This document shows positions 45,556 to 56,227 of a stretch of DNA of 64,000 bases, piece by piece. The first letter of the stretch is position 1. The number at the start of each line of letters is the position of its first letter. Below the pieces are notes generated by a model. That model searched no databases, was not told the origin of the DNA, and worked only from the letters and a program-made list of their open reading frames with translations. Both the position numbers and the translations under genes were made by a program. The DNA comes from Paraspadella gotoi (taxonomy: Eukaryota > Chaetognatha): assembly GCA_051294375.1 (NCBI GenBank), contig CM119265.1, forward strand, positions 28,978,540 through 29,042,539, read 5' to 3'.

Positions 45556-46150
45556 TTTTTAGTCGGGTCTGCTTTCAGCAGAACCCGACTCTATAATTCA
45601 CTTTGTCGGTCCGTTGGTCCGCCCCCTCAATCTTGTCGGGCATTCACTTATATCATGTCAGAACATCGAATTATGATAAATTATGCAAAAATACGATGTC
45701 CCATCCGTCCGTCTGTTTGTCCGTCCGTCGTCCGTCCGTCCGTCCGTCCGTCCCCACAATTACTCGTGATTGGATGGATGGATTGGAAAGAAATTTTGTG
45801 TGTGATTGAGCTGGATATAGATGTTTCGATGGAATCGTCCGAGTGGAAATGAGTTTAAATGGAAAAAACAAAAAACATATATTTCACTATTTGAATACCA
45901 ATTACTCATGAGTGGATGGGGCGATTGACTTGAAATTTTGTATTTGGGTAGAAAAGTGTGTGATTAAACTGGAAATAAAGTTTCGATGGAATCGTTTGAG
46001 TGGAAATGAGTTTAAAGATGTATTAATTAATCAAATAATTAATCAGTTAATTAATCAATTAATTATTCAATACTTTATTTATTTCATTATTAATTAATTA
46101 ATTAATTACCGATAATGATCGTTGGCAGATTTGTTTACTCAAACTTGTTA
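45556..46150 (+). mobile_element. Rolling-circle-like (HINE-type) element, short complete copy
   Basis: Opens with the hairpin agtcgggtctgct-ttc-agcagaacccgact, then gtcggtccgttggtccgccc, atgataaattatgca, a gtccgtccgtcc array (45700-45752), unique sequence around attactcgtgattggatgga, TTAA-rich sequence, and the conserved end gatcgttggcagatttgttt/actcaaacttgtt. No protein-coding capacity. Confidence 0.65.
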
Positions 46151-46448
46151 ATATGTAGTTAGAACTCGCGCGTCAGAAATCTTAAAGAGAAGTGAAAAAT
46201 TTTATTCTGATAAATTTTGCCTTTTAATGCTGACGTTTATGACTATATCTCGGAAACTATCGTTTGAATTTTAAAAGGGTATTTTGAGAATGAATATATT
46301 GACATCATCCTCCAGTAGCGCGCGAGTATAAATACAAGAAAAGATATAGGACATTCTTTTGTGCCCTCCTAATTTTTTGAAACACATGTAAAACTATTCC
46401 TTGAGATCAAAAAATTAAAAATTCGCTTTGCCAATTTTCCCGTTCTAT

Positions 46449-46508
46449 CGATTTTTTTGCATCTTATCGCATTATAAAATTATAATGCGATAAGATGCAA
46501 AAAAATCG
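46449..46508. repeat. Perfect 28-bp palindrome
   Basis: Arms 46449-46476 and 46481-46508 (core gcatcttatcgcattata / tataatgcgataagatgc) with loop aaat. Isolated in AT-rich sequence; could form a hairpin in RNA or a cruciform in DNA. Confidence 0.95.
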
Positions 46509-46978
46509 GAAAAAATCGAAAATTCAAAGATAAAATAAAAGTGGTTAGTATTATTAATTTTAGTAAAATATTGCTAAATAGAAGTATTTAAAACTGTTTT
46601 CAACTATATAAATGTAAAAAAACTTGTATTAAATTATGTTTAAATATTATTAAAAAACTGTATTTTTTGGAAAAATTTCGAAAAATAGGAAATATGATTA
46701 ATCAGATAGTTTTAATCAATTATATATGAATTAAGGAGATATATAACTGTTTTCATTTGTAAAAAGTTACTTTATCTTTTAATATAAAGTTTTGCATTTT
46801 TTTAACCACAAAATAAAAAGCAAAATAATAAACTAAGACGATCAGGAAACTAATGAATTTACGGATCTGTGCATTAGTCAAATGGTATTTAAAACTTTTA
46901 ATGTTCATTAAATAAAATAAATCTAATAAGAAATTAAATTTTCATTGAGTGAACAAATTTGGCCATTAAAGGAGTGGA

Positions 46979-47445
46979 TGAATGTTTGCCACTTTATCAG
47001 GTCATGAATGTGTAGGCACAGCTGTACAAAAAGTATCGCACAAAGCATGGTTGGCTTACACAGAGATCTTGGATGGGGAAATTAGGGAAGCTGGTGAAGA
47101 CAGTTTGGGCAATGAATTCTTTACTGCTTTCTTTTTATGCACAATATTGGTTGCCGGGACAGGGCTTAAGACATAACTGCAGACCACCAGAGCGCAACAA
47201 TTAGTAACAATTAATGTGACTATATTGTCGGGGATGCCATTCAAAAGTACGCAAGTTGGGTCGAGGATCGAGTCCAGGGTTTAGGTGTTCGTTCACGCTT
47301 TTTCTCTTTGTACGATCTCTTGCGTGATCGTGCGTTTTTCGAGAGGGGCGAATCGAGAGAAAAAGTCACGTCGCCGATCGAAGAACGGGTTTTCAAACGT
47401 AAAGCTGATCTGACAAATCTCGGAGCCGTAATACCGAAGAAATAA
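46979..47445 (+). other. Two protein-like open segments, gene or element remnant
   Basis: 46982-47176 reads MFATLSGHECVGTAVQKVSH and KAWLAYTEILDGEIREAG; about 47208-47445 reads DYIVGDAIQKYASWVEDRVQ, GLGVRSRFFSLYDLLRDRAF, then EERVFKRKADLTNLGAVIPK and a stop (TAA). Charged/hydrophobic spacing looks like real protein and GC content rises over the second part, but I find no convincing splice junction linking them to each other or to the 43-45 kb exons, and recognise neither. Confidence 0.3.
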
Positions 47446-49846
47446 ATCCGCGGAAATCACGTAAATCAAGGAATTTTATTATATAAAAGGCGAAAATTAA
47501 ATGACGGTTTTGAATGAGAAAATATTATCAGATTTTGCTCTTTCGAAAAACGTGTTTAGTATAAAAAACGATTATGAACCTTTCATGAAAATGTTAACGT
47601 TGACCCGGGGAAAAGAGATGTGATTGTACAGGGTCAGTTTAAATTGAGGGAGGAAAAAGAGAGGTTCTTTTTTACCTTTTCCTTCACCGTTTTCGCCGCT
47701 TACGATATAAATTCCCCTTTTCCACCATTTACTTCATTTTTACTGACCAGTAGTTTTAGTCAGCCTTACCCAACCTTAGTTAGAAAATATTCATGCTTGA
47801 GTTGCCTCACTTTCTTACTGACTTTAAAAATGGCGACGATCGAAGTTTCAAAAGTTGTTTGTTTATGAAAAAAAAACGGGTGATGAGTTAAAAGCGTTCA
47901 ATTTGTTTGTAAGCAAATAAGGATAAAACGTAAAAATATGGTTAATCCTTCATTTAATTTTAGGCAGTGATTTCTATCGAAGAATTCAGCAAAAAAAAAA
48001 CACTTTATTCAATATTTCGAGAATATTACCAACAAAATTGATTAAATTTGAACTCTAAGGCAAAGTGGGCTGGTCTACGGATTAATTGAAATATGCAGCT
48101 GTATTTTTTAATCAAGAATCAATATCATATTTGCTACTTTTAATAAAAAAAATTATGTTCATTTTTGTCCATTTTGACTTTTGTCTTGAGATTTGAACGC
48201 CAAGATGGTTGGAGAGCCAGCTGCAGACTCAAAAGGCAGCAGCAGAAGCAGCAGGATAAAAGAAAGAAAAAGAAAGAGCCCCTGCAGAGCCAGCTGCAGA
48301 CTCGTTTTTTTCCGATGAATAAGCACGGGGAAAAGAGAGAGAGAGAGCTACATATAATTAAAGGAGAAAAGAGAGAGAGAAAGAGACATGAAAATAAAAT
48401 AGAGGATATTTGTTTGTTTTGATAAAACATAAACAAAACATATTTGATAACTCTCCTGACCCAATTTTAAGGACATCGATGATGAGAAGCTGTATTTAAA
48501 TTTTCAGCTTCATACACCCAAATTTAATCATAAAAAAGGCGATCTATAATTTGGAACGACTACGACGACGACGACGACGCCACTTAAGTGCAAAACCACA
48601 TAAAAATAAATTAATATTAGCTCTCATATGAGGTATCTTGGTAGAGGTATACTTTTTCTTTACACATTCATTGCCATAGGCCCTTAGTTTAATGACTAAA
48701 ATTAAATAAAATTTACAGTCACTTAAAAACTCATTTATTCAAAATAAATTGAACATTTTAAACAATAAATGAATAAACATTTTCATCGGCAGCTGGATGA
48801 TAAATGGATCCAAAAATAAATGTTTTTATTCGCTGTTTTCTAAAGTATAATGTAATTTATATAATCTATATAATTTCTAATTTACAATTTCCGATTTATA
48901 TTGATAATTTATATAATTTATTTAATCTATAATACTTTACAGGGTTCGGATTCAAAAATTATAATTTTATTTAGATGGAAAGATAATTTTAAATCTTTTT
49001 TATAAAATTATCGTAAAAGACTTAAAATATAAGCTTAATATTTATTCGCCTCACCACAAATATTATTAAGATAGGGCAAAATCATCTTATCATGTTGTTA
49101 GCTATCACTTTACCAAACATTATCGTAATATCGCAAAGCTTGGGCTAATGACAAGAGATAATATAAAAATAGGTCATTTTAATCTTATTATGGTTAAAAA
49201 ACTAGTGCCAAAGCCAATTGATATGAACCTCAGTACCATATAATATGAAACTTAACCGTCCTCATGATTGTAACCCATTCTCAAAAAATGATATACTGCC
49301 TAATACTGTTATGCTGTAGATTAGTAACCATAAGAATCTTTAATCTCATCCTGTTCAGCTCTCAGTCTTTTTTATAGCTCAATGTAAGGCGCCTTGAAGC
49401 AGACTGCCCACAGGCACATGTCCTCCTAAACAAAGTTTCGAAGCTTTCCAATAAACCATAGTTAAGTTGTGAACAAAAACTTTGTAAAAACATTTTCACA
49501 AAGATATACACAACTTGCCCCCAACTGGAGAGGACGTAAAAGCTCGGAATGCGTGGTTCGTCGAGACAAAGACTTATCTATGTTTGTTTCATATTTGATA
49601 TAAATTTCATTGATATTCTTCTAACGGTTTAGGAGATATGCCTAAATTTGAGAAGATAATACAATCATGATAAGTTTTGATTCCGAACCCTGTAAATATG
49701 TCAAAGAAGAACTTGGTCGAGCGGAGATCCAGATAAAAGAGGCGAAATTCCTCAATCTTTGTTTCCCATTGATTTCACTCGATTTATGATGATGACGAGC
49801 AGGACGAGCGAGAGAAACGATAGAGACAAAAACACAACCGATGATC

Positions 49847-49899
<53 letters not shown>

Positions 49900-49904
49900 G
49901 GGAT
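47446..49904. other. AT-rich intergenic stretch, no gene seen
   Basis: Holds a duplicated 18-mer agagccagctgcagactc (48212 and 48284) beside GA-rich sequence, a cgacga run near 48560, and otherwise featureless AT-rich DNA. The open frame at 48165-48422 is mostly simple sequence. Confidence 0.5.
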
Positions 49905-50035
49905 CTCTTTTTAGTCGGATCTGCTTATCAGCAGATTCCGACTCAATAATTCCATTTGTCGGTCCGTCGGTCCCACCCCAAAATATTGTTGGTAAATCAT
50001 TATTACATATCAGAACCTCAAATTATGATAAATTA

Positions 50036-50460
50036 TGCCACCCCAACCGCACGGTGATTCCCCTGTCCCAACTCAACGGGTCAGGCGGAGGCCTCCCGGC
50101 AGGCAATGGACGCCCGATACCTCTCCCGAACCTGTAGCAACTTGGCGTGACTCTCTGAACGCCAAGCGCCGCCCAAAATGATGGCTACAGGAGGAGGGAG
50201 AGGAGTCTGTATCTCCTGCACCAAAAAAGGCAAGAACAGGCAACCGCCCACCTCACCGTCAGGTGAGAGGAGGGCCTTCGGCAGGCTTATCAGGCCAAAG
50301 AGATATTAGAGTGGCACTTGGTATTTTCCCAGCCGGGTCTTTACCTGACCCCATGATATCCCACTCTACAAGAATATCATCTCAGTCTATGACAAGCCAA
50401 TGACCCGATCATATTGTCAGCGTCCCACCTTTGTCCACCCGGGGGGGGCAGCTCATTTTG
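50036..50460 (+). mobile_element. GC-rich insertion inside the rolling-circle-like element
   Basis: About 425 bp of much higher GC than its surroundings, from atgccaccccaaccgcacgg to tccacccggggggggcagct. It interrupts the atgataaattatgc-aaaaa sequence conserved in other copies. No A/B boxes or open frame recognised. An unrelated GC-rich insert interrupts the array at 61507-61757. Confidence 0.5.
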
Positions 50461-50791
50461 AGCTCTTTCTTCTCTTAATATTTTCACTTAACTATTAACT
50501 TATCTATCGCTCACCACCTATTCCTCCATTTCAATTTTCATCATTATTACTTATTTAACTTTTGTTAATTCAAAATCTCAGCTTATTTCTAAGTTTTTCT
50601 AAATTTATCTTTGTTGTACATTGTCAAATGTAATTATTTCTCTCTTTCTTTCTCTCTCTCTCCTCTCTTTCACTTTTCACCATTTCAAAATTATCTTCTT
50701 CTCTGTTCTTACCTTCACCTGTCCTCTCATCTGGCCACTGTCCTTTACTCAGCCCTTTGTTGGAAACTCTCCCTCAATCTCTCTCTCTCTC

Positions 50792-50824
<33 letters not shown>

Positions 50825-51984
50825 AACTTATTGTGTAGAGCATTTTGATAATGTTTTTTCAAAGCTGGCAAACAATAAACAATTCCTGATAAATTATGCA
50901 AAAAAAATTATGTCCATCCGTCCGTCCGTCGGTCTGTCCGTCTGCCCTTAGCAAAAACTCCAATTACTCGTGATTAGATGGATGGATTGGTATGAAATTT
51001 TGAGTGTGGGTAGGAAACTGTGTGATTGAGATGGATATTAAGTTTCGGTGGAAATTGGTTTAAATGGGGAAAAAAATATATTTCACTATTTGAACGCCAA
51101 TTGCTCATGAGTGGATAGGGCAATTGACTTGAAATTTTGTATGATGGTAGGAAAGTGTGAGATTGAGCTGGATATAAAGTTTTGATGGAATCGTGCGAGT
51201 GGAAATAATTAAAATGGAAAAAACAAAAGTCATATTTACTTGAAGTATTTTTACTTAAATTTACTCATAATTATATGTTTATTAAAAATTGGATGGATAA
51301 ATTGAAATGGAATTTTGTGTGTGGGTAGGAAAGTATGTGATAAAAGCTGGATATAAATTTTTTGATGGAATCGTAGGAGCGGAAAAGAGTTCAAATTAAA
51401 AAACCAAAAGACACATTTATTTGAATTTTTTAAAGTTTCTCTCTTTCAATCTCTCTCTGATTGATTGATTGATTGACCAAATTATGCCAATTGACAAAAA
51501 TATGCCAGTTGACCAAATTCTGCAAGTTGACCAAATTATGCCAGTTGACCAAATTATGCCAGTAGATCAAATTATGCCTATTGACCAAAATATGCCAGTT
51601 GACCAAATTATGGCAGTTGACCAAATTATGCCAGTTGACCAAATTATGTTAATTGACCAAATTATGTCAGTTGACCAAATTATGTCAGTTAAACAAATTA
51701 TGTCAGTTAACCAAATTATGTCAGTTAAATAAATTAAGTCAGTTGACCAAATTTTGTCAGTTTACCAAATTATGTCAGTTTGTAGATTTAATATTCGACA
51801 TCTTGGCACAGAGAAAGGACAGAACAGGATTGAGTTACATAGATAGAGCCGGTCTAAAAGGTAAGTAAATAGAAGCTGAATAACTGGAAGCAGCCCTGAC
51901 GGTTTAGGATGGAATCTGCCGGTTTCTGATGACTTTAAAGGAAACAAAAGACGTTCAAATAAAGGGTAAAAGATTCTATTAAAT

Positions 51985-52160
51985 ATTGGCTGACTTCTAG
52001 AATCCAATTTATAATAAATGCTTGGTGGTGATATCGATAAAGGCGATGTCCCGGGTTCGAGACTCGATATTGAGACATTATTTATAAGTATTATTAAAAG
52101 ATTCTGTGGCTCTGGATTAAGTATTTTAAATAAAAATTATATTATTTTTATTGGATTGGA
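51985..52160 (+). mobile_element. tRNA-like SINE remnant
   Basis: gataaaggcgatgtcccggg then ttcgagactcgatattgag resembles the anticodon-to-T-arm half of a tRNA with a B box; flanks are AT-rich. Lies between two minisatellite blocks of the rolling-circle-like element. Confidence 0.4.
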
Positions 52161-52341
52161 AGCTACAAGTTAACCAAATTATGTCAGTTGACCAAATTAT
52201 GCCAGTTGACCAAATAATGCAAGTTGATTAAATTATGCAAGTTGACCAAGTTAGCTTATTACCTCCTAATTATTGTAGGCAGATCCGACATTGTTTGCTC
52301 AAACTTGTTTATCTTTTATTCCAATATTAAATAACAATTAT

Positions 52342-52621
52342 TCATTTTACCACATAGCAGATGCTATAGGCGAATCCTGGTATTTCTGGCATTTTCCCTC
52401 CTTCTTCACGATGCTCAACAGTGGCCCCCGTCTTACTATCGATACGTGTAACGTGACTCGCTGTGTACGAAACGTTTTTAGATTTGGAATTCTTTCTTTT
52501 GGATTTTTTAACTTGAGCGTTGTTGTTTTGGTTGACCCAGTTGTTTTTGGAATAGTTTCTTTGCTCCCTGAAAGAAAACAAATTGATTATAAGAATCAAT
52601 GTTTTATCACAACCGTTTTAA

Positions 52622-52696
<75 letters not shown>

Positions 52697-54064
52697 CGAG
52701 ACTGTGAGAGAGTCTGGGATTGAAAGCTTGCAAAAACTGCTACGTAATTATCTTGTAAGAGGCCTTAAATCACTCAAAGCCTGTCCAAATTCAGGGGCAA
52801 GAGAGCCCATCCATTAAATTAATTGATAATTTTCATACCGATTGTACCAATTTCATAAAAGCTTTTAATCGAGGCTCTCTAACAATTTATTTCTTAATCT
52901 CTCAGAGTGTGTGGCTTCGCTATCAATGAAGTAATCTGATTTTTTTTTAACTATTTCAAACGTACAAAATAATCACTTCCGGTTGTAAGTTAACCGGGTT
53001 ATTTCAATTAGACTTTTAGGTTAATTATGGTCTTTCGCCTTCCAACCAAAGTTCTAGCTCGCTGGCCGCCTCGCGGTTAAGAGAGACGGGTCTCTTAACC
53101 GGCTTACGGTATGGTGCCACAGTCCGATCATAAGATGTTTTATGAACGGTTTATTCATTATTTCAAACGGTCTCTCATCAAACAGTTAATTTGTAGTGGC
53201 GTTGGATACGACAGTTCCTTCCATTAACACCGGAATAGCATTCTGGGCTAACCTAATGCTCCTGGGATTTAGCCTTGGTTGGAGCGGTTGTTACAAAAGA
53301 GTGTTGGGCTGATAGGTCCATTAAGTGTTGGGGGCTATCCACACCCTCAGAGAGGGACGGCGACCCTTTCTCATATCAGTTAATTTATATTTATGTTAAA
53401 CTTCCACATCTTTTTTTAAACTTAATCTATCTATCTATCTATCTTATCTATCTATCTTTCTATCTATAAATAGCACTTAACCCAATCTCCAAATCCATGT
53501 TTTCCGATTCTTCATCTTTTTCTCTTTTCCCAAAACTTTGTGATTCAACATCAAATACGTCATCATCATCATTATCTTCGTCTCTTGTCACCGGCTGTGA
53601 ATTAAAATCGCAGAATAAAGATTTTAAAAAATACATATTAAAGGGCATAATTTTACTTTCAACGACTGGGGTTAGGGGTAATTAATGTTTAAGGGGGTTT
53701 GAGGTTATAGTAATTAGGTAATAATTTTCACAATTTTTTTTAATAATATAATTATTATTACATTTTTATAAAAAAGAGCCAAAATCCCAATCGCCGGAAA
53801 TAAAATTTTACTTATTAAAATATATTTTTATAATAATTAATAAATTACTAAAGGATTTGCAATGTTATTTTTAAAAAGTATAATTTTAATCTCTCAGTCA
53901 TTAAGAAAATTCTTAATGAGAGAACGATTATCATTTACACTAATAACATAAACAAAGTTAAACTGTTCCTTTGTTTCTCTTGCCTCATAACGATAATTGG
54001 ACAGCGCCGCCTTTCGTTTCTCTTCTCCTCTCGACCATCGACGATTCCCTTTTGTTTCTCGCAT
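52342..54064 (-). CDS. Small acidic/basic protein, paralogue without membrane anchor (beta)
   Basis: Exons 53984-54064, 53482-53594 and 52342-52567 join in frame to 139 residues. Starts MRETKGNRRWSRGEEKRKAA and ends exon 1 with NYRYE; exon 2 is acidic (RDEDNDDDDVFDVESQ...); exon 3 starts EQRNYSKNNWVNQNNN and includes KSKNVSYTASH, ending GFAYSICYVVK. Exon 1 uses a GC donor (GAG-GCAAGA). It is paralogous to the upstream gene at 56228-58771: KGNRRW/KGDRRW, both YRYE at the first splice, an acidic second exon starting at phase 0 and ending at phase 2, and a third exon with Asn runs and SKNVS. Unlike that gene it has no hydrophobic helix at its end, unless a further exon is missed. Function unknown. 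Confidence 0.6.
52623..52694 (+). repeat. (AAT)n microsatellite
   Basis: Pure trinucleotide run, immediately upstream on the minus strand of the beta gene's last exon, inside its intron. Confidence 0.95.
52720..52860 (+). mobile_element. 150 bp dispersed repeat ('ggacctgctatg' family), copy 3
   Basis: gaaagcttgcaaaaactgct, attatcttgtaagaggcctt, aagcctgtccaaattcaggg and ataccgattgtaccaatttc. Intronic in the beta gene. Confidence 0.65.
53030..53180 (+). mobile_element. tRNA-related SINE, diverged copy
   Basis: ctttcgccttccaaccaaag, ttctagctcgctggccgcct, ttaagagagacgggtctctt and atgaacggtttatt match the body of the SINE at 36958 in the same orientation. Confidence 0.6.
53190..53380 (+). other. 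GC-richer unassigned segment, possible element insertion
   Basis: tggcgttggatacgacagtt through cctaatgctcctgggattta to ccacaccctcagagagggac. Related-looking pieces are at 41320-41410 (tccacgccccacagtgat) and 58225-58275. No coding reading supported. Confidence 0.3.
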
Positions 54065-55218
54065 CTTTTTTTAATATTTTTAATCTTCAAACGAATTACT
54101 TTCGGGAAAACGATATGGCAAAGATTTAGCGAAGGAAAATAAAATAATATAGTTGAAAAAATTTAAGAGTTTTATAGACTAATACTAGATAGCTAGATAT
54201 ATGATAAATGATAAATAATACAAAAATAAATAGATAAATATTAGATGAATAAATAATATAGAATGAAAACATTTAAGAGTTTTTTGATCCGGTTATTAAA
54301 TGATTCACTCTAGCATTAATTAAAAAAATTCTGCAGTGCATAGTAAAGTGATATGAAAATAATAAAATTTTAGAAAATTAAAATTTATTATATAAACAAA
54401 AAAATAATAACCAATAAAAATATTTTGGTAAATTTATTTTTTAATATTATACATTAGTTTTTTTAAAAATTATTTCATTAAGTTGGTCAAAAATGTAAAA
54501 AACTATAAGACACAGATTTTTAATTTCCAGCTTAAAAATATATTTTTTTAAAATTTTAACCTACTTCATGACACAATTTTTGAAAAAAGTTTATTTTTTC
54601 TTTTATCAACTTTTTACAAAGAATCTGAATCTGTTTTCAAAATTAAAAAAAAAAGAAAAATAGAAAAAAAATAGTACTATATACAAAATAAGCTGACTGG
54701 GCTTCTATATTTGTAAAAAAAAATAACTACAGATTAGTATTCACTAATATGATAGTTTTCAAGATATAACTGCTAACTGTTAAATGTGCTAATTATTTTA
54801 ATATTTAAATTTTATGATTTGAGGTTGCGACCAATTGAATCATTAAGCAAGAACAAAATAATTTTTAATAATAATTAATAATTTTTTTTTTAAATTGTGA
54901 TTAAATCTAATAAAAAATCAATATGAACAAGGAACGTACATAATTTTAAAAATAATGAATAATGAATAATATATAATAAATAAAAATAGTATTTCAATCT
55001 GGTTCAAGCTTTTATTAACGGACAGTATCATTGGGACACAGTATAGAAAACACAATATTTTGTAATACAATAATTAAGTTTAAAATAATTAATTTGTACT
55101 TTTTACTTTATGATTCTTTTTAAATTTATAACTTTGAGATCATGTTACTCTAGAACAATCTTGGTCAGACGACCATGTTAACCCTAAAAATCAGTTCCAG
55201 CCAGTCTTATTTCATATA

Positions 55219-55706
55219 CAGAAGGCTTCATATTATAAAATGTAGTACCCCTTTTTTGTGACCAGAATCTGTTCCCACCAAACTACCCAATCGAATTTAA
55301 TGAAATTTTACATTTAGAGTGCTAATGACTATATAAATGGAACTATCGAGGCGAATTTTGATATTCAACCCCTGACAAGAGATACAGGGCCCTGGGGGTG
55401 GACCCCTGGGGGGCCAAAAAATGCAAAAATTTTTTTTTTAATTTTTCAAATTTTTTTTTAGTAGCATCAGGTGCATTGACGTTTTAAACATAAAAAAAAC
55501 ATTTTAGAACTAAAATTGATAAATTTGCAATAATTAAGCATGGTTGAAGTTGCATGGTTCATCGTTTTACTTCTAATTTTCCCAAGTTATTCCAAATCTG
55601 ACTTCAACTGCTGATGTTCATGAAGCTAAAAATTAAGGTAAATGAATATTTTTGAGGTAATAAATACGTTGCCATTGTACCACATTTTATAATATAAAGC
55701 CTTCTG
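55219..55706. mobile_element. Mariner-like MITE with TA target site
   Basis: Inverted ends of about 33 bp (cagaaggcttcatattataa and its counterpart ttataatataaagccttctg), flanked by TA at 55217-55218 and 55707-55708. The 488 bp interior has no transposase; it includes a GC-rich ccctgggggtggacccctgg. TIR plus TA duplication points to the Tc1/mariner superfamily. Confidence 0.75.
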
Positions 55707-56227
55707 TATCTCTTTAAAGTAAACTTTTTTAGTTTTAGATTGAAAATATTTACAGAATGCAACACCAAAAACTATTTAGACTTAATTCACCCCCCCCCAT
55801 AAATATTGATTTCATTTTCATCTATACAAATTTTGGTAAAAAAGTTTTTTTTCTGTATTTGACGCCGACTTCAGGTGTAAGACTAAGAGTTATTTGTGGT
55901 CATATTAGATCCTAACTCCTAAAAAGCAGAATTTATTACGATCAAAAGAAACCAAAAAGAATTTATTTAAACATTGCAGATAAAAAAAATTGCATAACAA
56001 AACACTTTTTCTTCTAAATTTATCAATTTGAACGTCGGCTGAACAAATTAAACTTTTGTCAGTTGGATATTATATAGGTATGTGCTTTCAACTTTTATCA
56101 ATGGACTTATATACCCATAAAGCCCGATTTTGCTTTAAAATAGTTAGTTTTAAGGTTAGAAAATTTGCTCAGAGGTTAAATATGACGTTTTCGGAAAATA
56201 GTTGAGTACTGAAGACGGAGACTTGAA

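Larger units (their letters stand above)
49911..52315 (+). mobile_element. Rolling-circle-like (HINE-type) element, longest copy
   Basis: Order along the plus strand: hairpin agtcggatctgct-tatc-agcagattccgact; gtcggtccgtcggtccc; an inserted GC-rich segment (50036-50460); Penelope-like LTR-type sequence with CT runs (50590-50880); gtccgtccgtcggtctgtcc array (50920); unique sequence; minisatellite (51470-51800 and 52170-52245); conserved end ggcagatccgacattgtttg/ctcaaacttgttt (52278-52311). The hairpin arm and the end share gcagatccgac in inverted orientation, that is, subterminal inverted repeats. Known HINE/DINE-1/Pearl elements have GTCY arrays, satellites and a terminal hairpin; that is the basis of the name. 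Confidence 0.6.

Noticed and set aside
48140-48436. Frames on both strands near 48.2 kb
   Set aside because: GA/CT-rich sequence with a duplicated 18-mer; no splice support and equal openness on both strands.
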